Position numbers and translations under genes: made by a program. 14,921 nucleotides of DNA from Anaerolineae bacterium (GTDB taxonomy: Bacteria; Chloroflexota; Anaerolineae; B4-G1; DUEL01): the NCBI GenBank assembly GCA_029932895.1, contig JAOZPF010000036.1:1-14921 (forward strand), given 5' to 3'. The notes below the pieces were generated by a model. The model saw nothing but the letters and a program-made list of their open reading frames with translations, ran no database searches and was not told where the DNA came from. Shown in pieces: positions 12,903 through 14,921 of the stretch. Each line of letters starts with the position of its first letter. The stretch's first letter is position 1.

Positions 12903-14423
12903 TCAGCGCCTGGAACGGGAGAGGAAAAAGAGCACCGCTGCCGCCACTGCCGCTGCCAGCATCAGGATGCCAGCGATGCGGGCGGCCCAGTGCAGGGCCG
13001 ACGACCCCAACAGCCCACCCCCAGCTCCCGGCTCCGCGCCCGGCTCCTCTCCCGCTTCCGCGGTGGGAGCCGCCTCGCCTCGCTGCGCGCCCAGAGCTAC
13101 GTCCAACGTGCCGTCCTCCCCCAGGGCCAGATAGACCTCGGAAGCACCGCTGTTTATGTACCCCGGCGGCGGTTCCATCGCCACGCGGTAGGTCCCGGCG
13201 GGAAGGTCGGCAAAACAGTACGGCTCGCTCAGCGCGTCAGTGGTATATTGCCCAACGACCCCGCTCATATCGGCCAGTGTGATGACGGCGTTGGGCAACC
13301 GCTCCTCTGTCTCTTCCTGGCGGAAAGTATCCCCGTTCCGGTCGTGGTAGGCCAGCACACAGACCGACCCACCCCCCGCAGGAGCGGGCTCCGTGGTCTC
13401 GGCGGTGGGCACAGGCGTGCCAGCCTCCGCTGGCTGCGTGGGCGGGACGGCGGTCGGCGCCGTCCCCGGAATGGCAATGACCAACTCCTGTCCGGTGGTG
13501 AGCCACTTGTTCGGTGGGATGGAGCCGACGTTCAGCGCTTCGATCTGCTCGACCGGCACGCCGTACTCGATGGCAATTCCATAGAGGGTGTCGCCCGGCT
13601 GGACGATGTGGACAATGGCCCCGTCGGGACGCGGTGTGGGTGTGTTGCGCGGCGTGGGCGGAGGGCCAGGCGTGTTGGTGGGCGGCAAGGGCGCTGGCGT
13701 GTTCGTCGGGGTGCTGACCAGCTCCAAGGGGTACAGCCCGGTATCATCCAGGAAAAAGCCGTTGTTGTCCAGTCCCCACTTGGCAGCCATCTCGATCCAG
13801 ACGGTCATCTGCGCCGCTGTGGCGACGAACTCGTACTCCACCTCCACATACGAAAGGTAGTAGGACGAGTACATCGTTCCATTGACCCACTCACCGTAGG
13901 CGATGGCACTCGTATCTAACCATTGAGCGCCCGTGGGGCCAGCACCGAGTCGGATTTGCGCCGCATAAGGGTCGGTGGGCGGGATTTTCTGCCCATCCCA
14001 GTCAAAGAGATCGGGAAAAACGTGCGCCACCAGCCGGTATCGCCGCCCCACTTCTAGGTTGTTCACGTTCTGTGAGAGGGCAACATAAATCGGCGCCTGT
14101 GGTTTGAATATCTTGATCACGTACTCCCCATCGAGGAAGTACAGGCTATGCTCCTGAGGAGGCATAAGGTCCTTGGAGAGAACACGGCTCTCCGGGCGCA
14201 GGGCCGGGCGGTCCGATCCCGGAAAGGTGACATTGTCCAGCCAATGCCATTCCCAGGCATTGGGTACCTGGCCAATCTGAACATCATACCAACCGCCCTC
14301 AAAGCTCGGATTGGTCAAAAGGTTCGGCCCACCTTGCGCCCTTGCCGGGTGGGGCAGTGGCAGCACAGCGGCCATCAACAGGAACCCTGCCGCAACAGCC
14401 AGGGCTATGTTCTTGGGTTTCAC
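12903..14423 (-). CDS. Secreted, C-terminally membrane-anchored LysM-domain surface protein
   Basis: A 506-residue exported protein of unknown specific role, probably cell-wall associated. In order: a signal peptide (1-29, ending ARA before QGG), a beta-rich carbohydrate-binding-like module (about 32-235, starting NLLTNPSFEGGW), a Thr/Pro linker (about 238-267), one LysM peptidoglycan-binding domain (about 270-318, VHIVQPGDTLYGIAIEYGVP), a second Pro/Thr linker, an SdrD-B/Cna-B-like beta-sandwich (about 354-447, with AYHDRNGDTF and PAGTYRVAMEPPPGY), an acidic Gly-rich spacer, a transmembrane helix (about 478-500) and a basic end SRSRR. The start is GTG at 14423, with GGAGG 7 nt upstream and the signal peptide directly after. 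The frame is open to an ATG at 14552, but that ATG lies upstream of the predicted transcription start. There is no LPXTG motif, so anchoring is by the helix itself. Confidence 0.88.
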   Translation of the reverse strand: MKPKNIALAVAAGFLLMAAVLPLPHPARAQGGPNLLTNPSFEGGWYDVQIGQVPNAWEWHWLDNVTFPGSDRPALRPESRVLSKDLMPPQEHSLYFLDGEYVIKIFKPQAPIYVALSQNVNNLEVGRRYRLVAHVFPDLFDWDGQKIPPTDPYAAQIRLGAGPTGAQWLDTSAIAYGEWVNGTMYSSYYLSYVEVEYEFVATAAQMTVWIEMAAKWGLDNNGFFLDDTGLYPLELVSTPTNTPAPLPPTNTPGPPPTPRNTPTPRPDGAIVHIVQPGDTLYGIAIEYGVPVEQIEALNVGSIPPNKWLTTGQELVIAIPGTAPTAVPPTQPAEAGTPVPTAETTEPAPAGGGSVCVLAYHDRNGDTFRQEETEERLPNAVITLADMSGVVGQYTTDALSEPYCFADLPAGTYRVAMEPPPGYINSGASEVYLALGEDGTLDVALGAQRGEAAPTAEAGEEPGAEPGAGGGLLGSSALHWAARIAGILMLAAAVAAAVLFFLSRSRR

Positions 14424-14501
14424 CGCTCTACCTCCTGAATCGAACTCGGTTCTCTCGCCTGCAACAACAGGCCAAGACCATCGTTTTTTATCACACAAAA
14501 T

Positions 14502-14516
14502 CCCACATAATGTGGG
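14502..14516. promoter_or_regulatory. 15-bp palindrome in the leader of the surface-protein gene
   Basis: CCCACAT, one central base and ATGTGGG form a perfect inverted repeat immediately downstream of the predicted transcription start (about 14520). The position suits a repressor operator or a 5'-end mRNA hairpin. The binding factor is unknown. Confidence 0.5.
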
Positions 14517-14526
14517 CTGAGCAACG

Positions 14527-14554
14527 ATTATAACACATCTACCTGAAATCACAA
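14527..14554 (-). promoter_or_regulatory. Promoter of the LysM surface-protein gene
   Basis: On the minus strand a perfect TATAAT (14532-14527) follows TTGTGA (14554-14549, 4/6 match) at 16 bp. The predicted start near 14520 leaves about 97 nt of leader before the GTG start. Confidence 0.6.
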
Positions 14555-14558
14555 AACT

Positions 14559-14593
14559 GGGCCCCGTCCGCTCTGCGACCGTCGAACGGGCCC
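14559..14593 (-). terminator. Likely terminator of the right-edge membrane-protein gene
   Basis: GGGCCCCGT (14559-14567) and ACGGGCCC (14586-14593) pair with one bulged C across an 18-base loop. On the minus strand the stem is followed by CAGTTTTG. The T-run is short, so efficiency is uncertain; it lies 110 nt after the stop codon at 14704. Confidence 0.45.
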
Positions 14594-14703
14594 GAGTTCA
14601 GCCGCCTGCAGGTTTCGCAATGTGACCAAACTTGACACGAAACGCCAAAGACAAAAACAACCTCACAACGAGACTCGATTGGCAGGTCGGCTGCAACGAG
14701 TTG

Positions 14704-14921
14704 TTATGCGCCGCGTCGAGGAATTGCCCTCTTTTTCGATCGCCACCAACACATCAGGAATAATATTCCAGGAATGGCGATTATCATCCATGTACCATAG
14801 GGGGCCACAAGATAGCGAGGGAAGTCATGAGTGATCGGCCAATGAATCAGAAGCACCGGAAGGGCTGCCAGATTGAAAACAACGGTAATCGCCCCTCCTA
14901 ATCCCTCCCAACGCCAGGCAA
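14704..14921 (-). CDS. Hypothetical small integral membrane protein (C-terminal 71 residues; 5' end outside window)
   Basis: A minus-strand frame open from the right edge to TAA at 14704 encodes a convincing membrane protein end: AWRWEGLGGA, a hydrophobic helix (ITVVFNLAALPVLLIHW), a polar loop (PITHDFPRYLVAPYG), a second helix (WMMIAIPGILFLMCWW) and a basic cytoplasmic tail (RSKKRAIPRRGA). The WRWEGxGG motif before paired helices recurs in small uncharacterised membrane proteins; no function can be given. The positive-inside pattern supports a real gene. Confidence 0.7.
   Translation of the reverse strand, partial: AWRWEGLGGAITVVFNLAALPVLLIHWPITHDFPRYLVAPYGTWMIIAIPGILFLMCWWRSKKRAIPRRGA

Noticed and set aside
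14424..14552. Upstream in-frame ATG of the LysM protein
   Set aside because: It lies upstream of the predicted transcription start and adds a stretch that breaks the signal peptide; GTG 14423 has GGAGG.
14632..14660. TTGACA on the plus strand as a promoter
   Set aside because: No acceptable -10 at 15-19 bp and no plus-strand gene follows.

Overview
The window is a GC-rich bacterial chromosome segment. Thr/Pro-rich linkers of the PTATP/TPTNTP type on two exported proteins, TTG and GTG starts, and an apparently leaderless mRNA fit Chloroflexota (Anaerolineae-like) best. This assignment is inferred from style, since no rRNA or marker phylogeny can be run here.

Left part (1-6488, all minus strand): a catabolic and uptake operon. 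Read in the direction of transcription it runs: IclR-type regulator, class-III PLP aminotransferase, carboxymuconolactone-decarboxylase-like small protein, zinc-dependent medium-chain dehydrogenase, RbsB-type substrate-binding lipoprotein, RbsA/MglA-type double ABC ATPase (cut by the left edge; the permease presumably lies beyond). A clear sigma70-type promoter and a three-half-site operator (TGTCCCA/TGGGACA) lie just upstream of the regulator gene, suggesting autoregulation. A perfect 14-bp-stem hairpin separates the binding-protein gene from the ATPase gene. The substrate is not identifiable, but the gene set implies import of a small sugar-like or amino compound followed by transamination and alcohol/aldehyde oxidoreduction.

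Middle (6717-11373): a divergent class-A penicillin-binding protein with a near-perfect promoter only about 6 nt ahead of its ATG (leaderless), facing a minus-strand operon of two tandem stand-alone response-regulator receivers (both with TTG starts) tightly coupled to lipoyl synthase lipA.

Accessory part (11428-12845): a toxin-antitoxin operon with lower GC. It has a promoter, a 30-bp perfect palindrome over the -10/start region, a Gp49/HigB-type RelE-superfamily toxin, then a HigA-type XRE antitoxin whose C-terminal half looks like a SecB chaperone (LLWPYARE motif). This looks like a toxin-antitoxin-chaperone (TAC) system collapsed to two genes by antitoxin-chaperone fusion, and it is the most notable find. 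A strong terminator follows, then a 5'-truncated tRNA-Phe(GAA) remnant that ends in CCA, of the kind left by integrases.

Right part (12845-14921, minus strand): a secreted, C-terminally membrane-anchored LysM surface protein with its own promoter, palindrome and terminator, then the C-terminal end of an unidentified small membrane protein running off the right edge.
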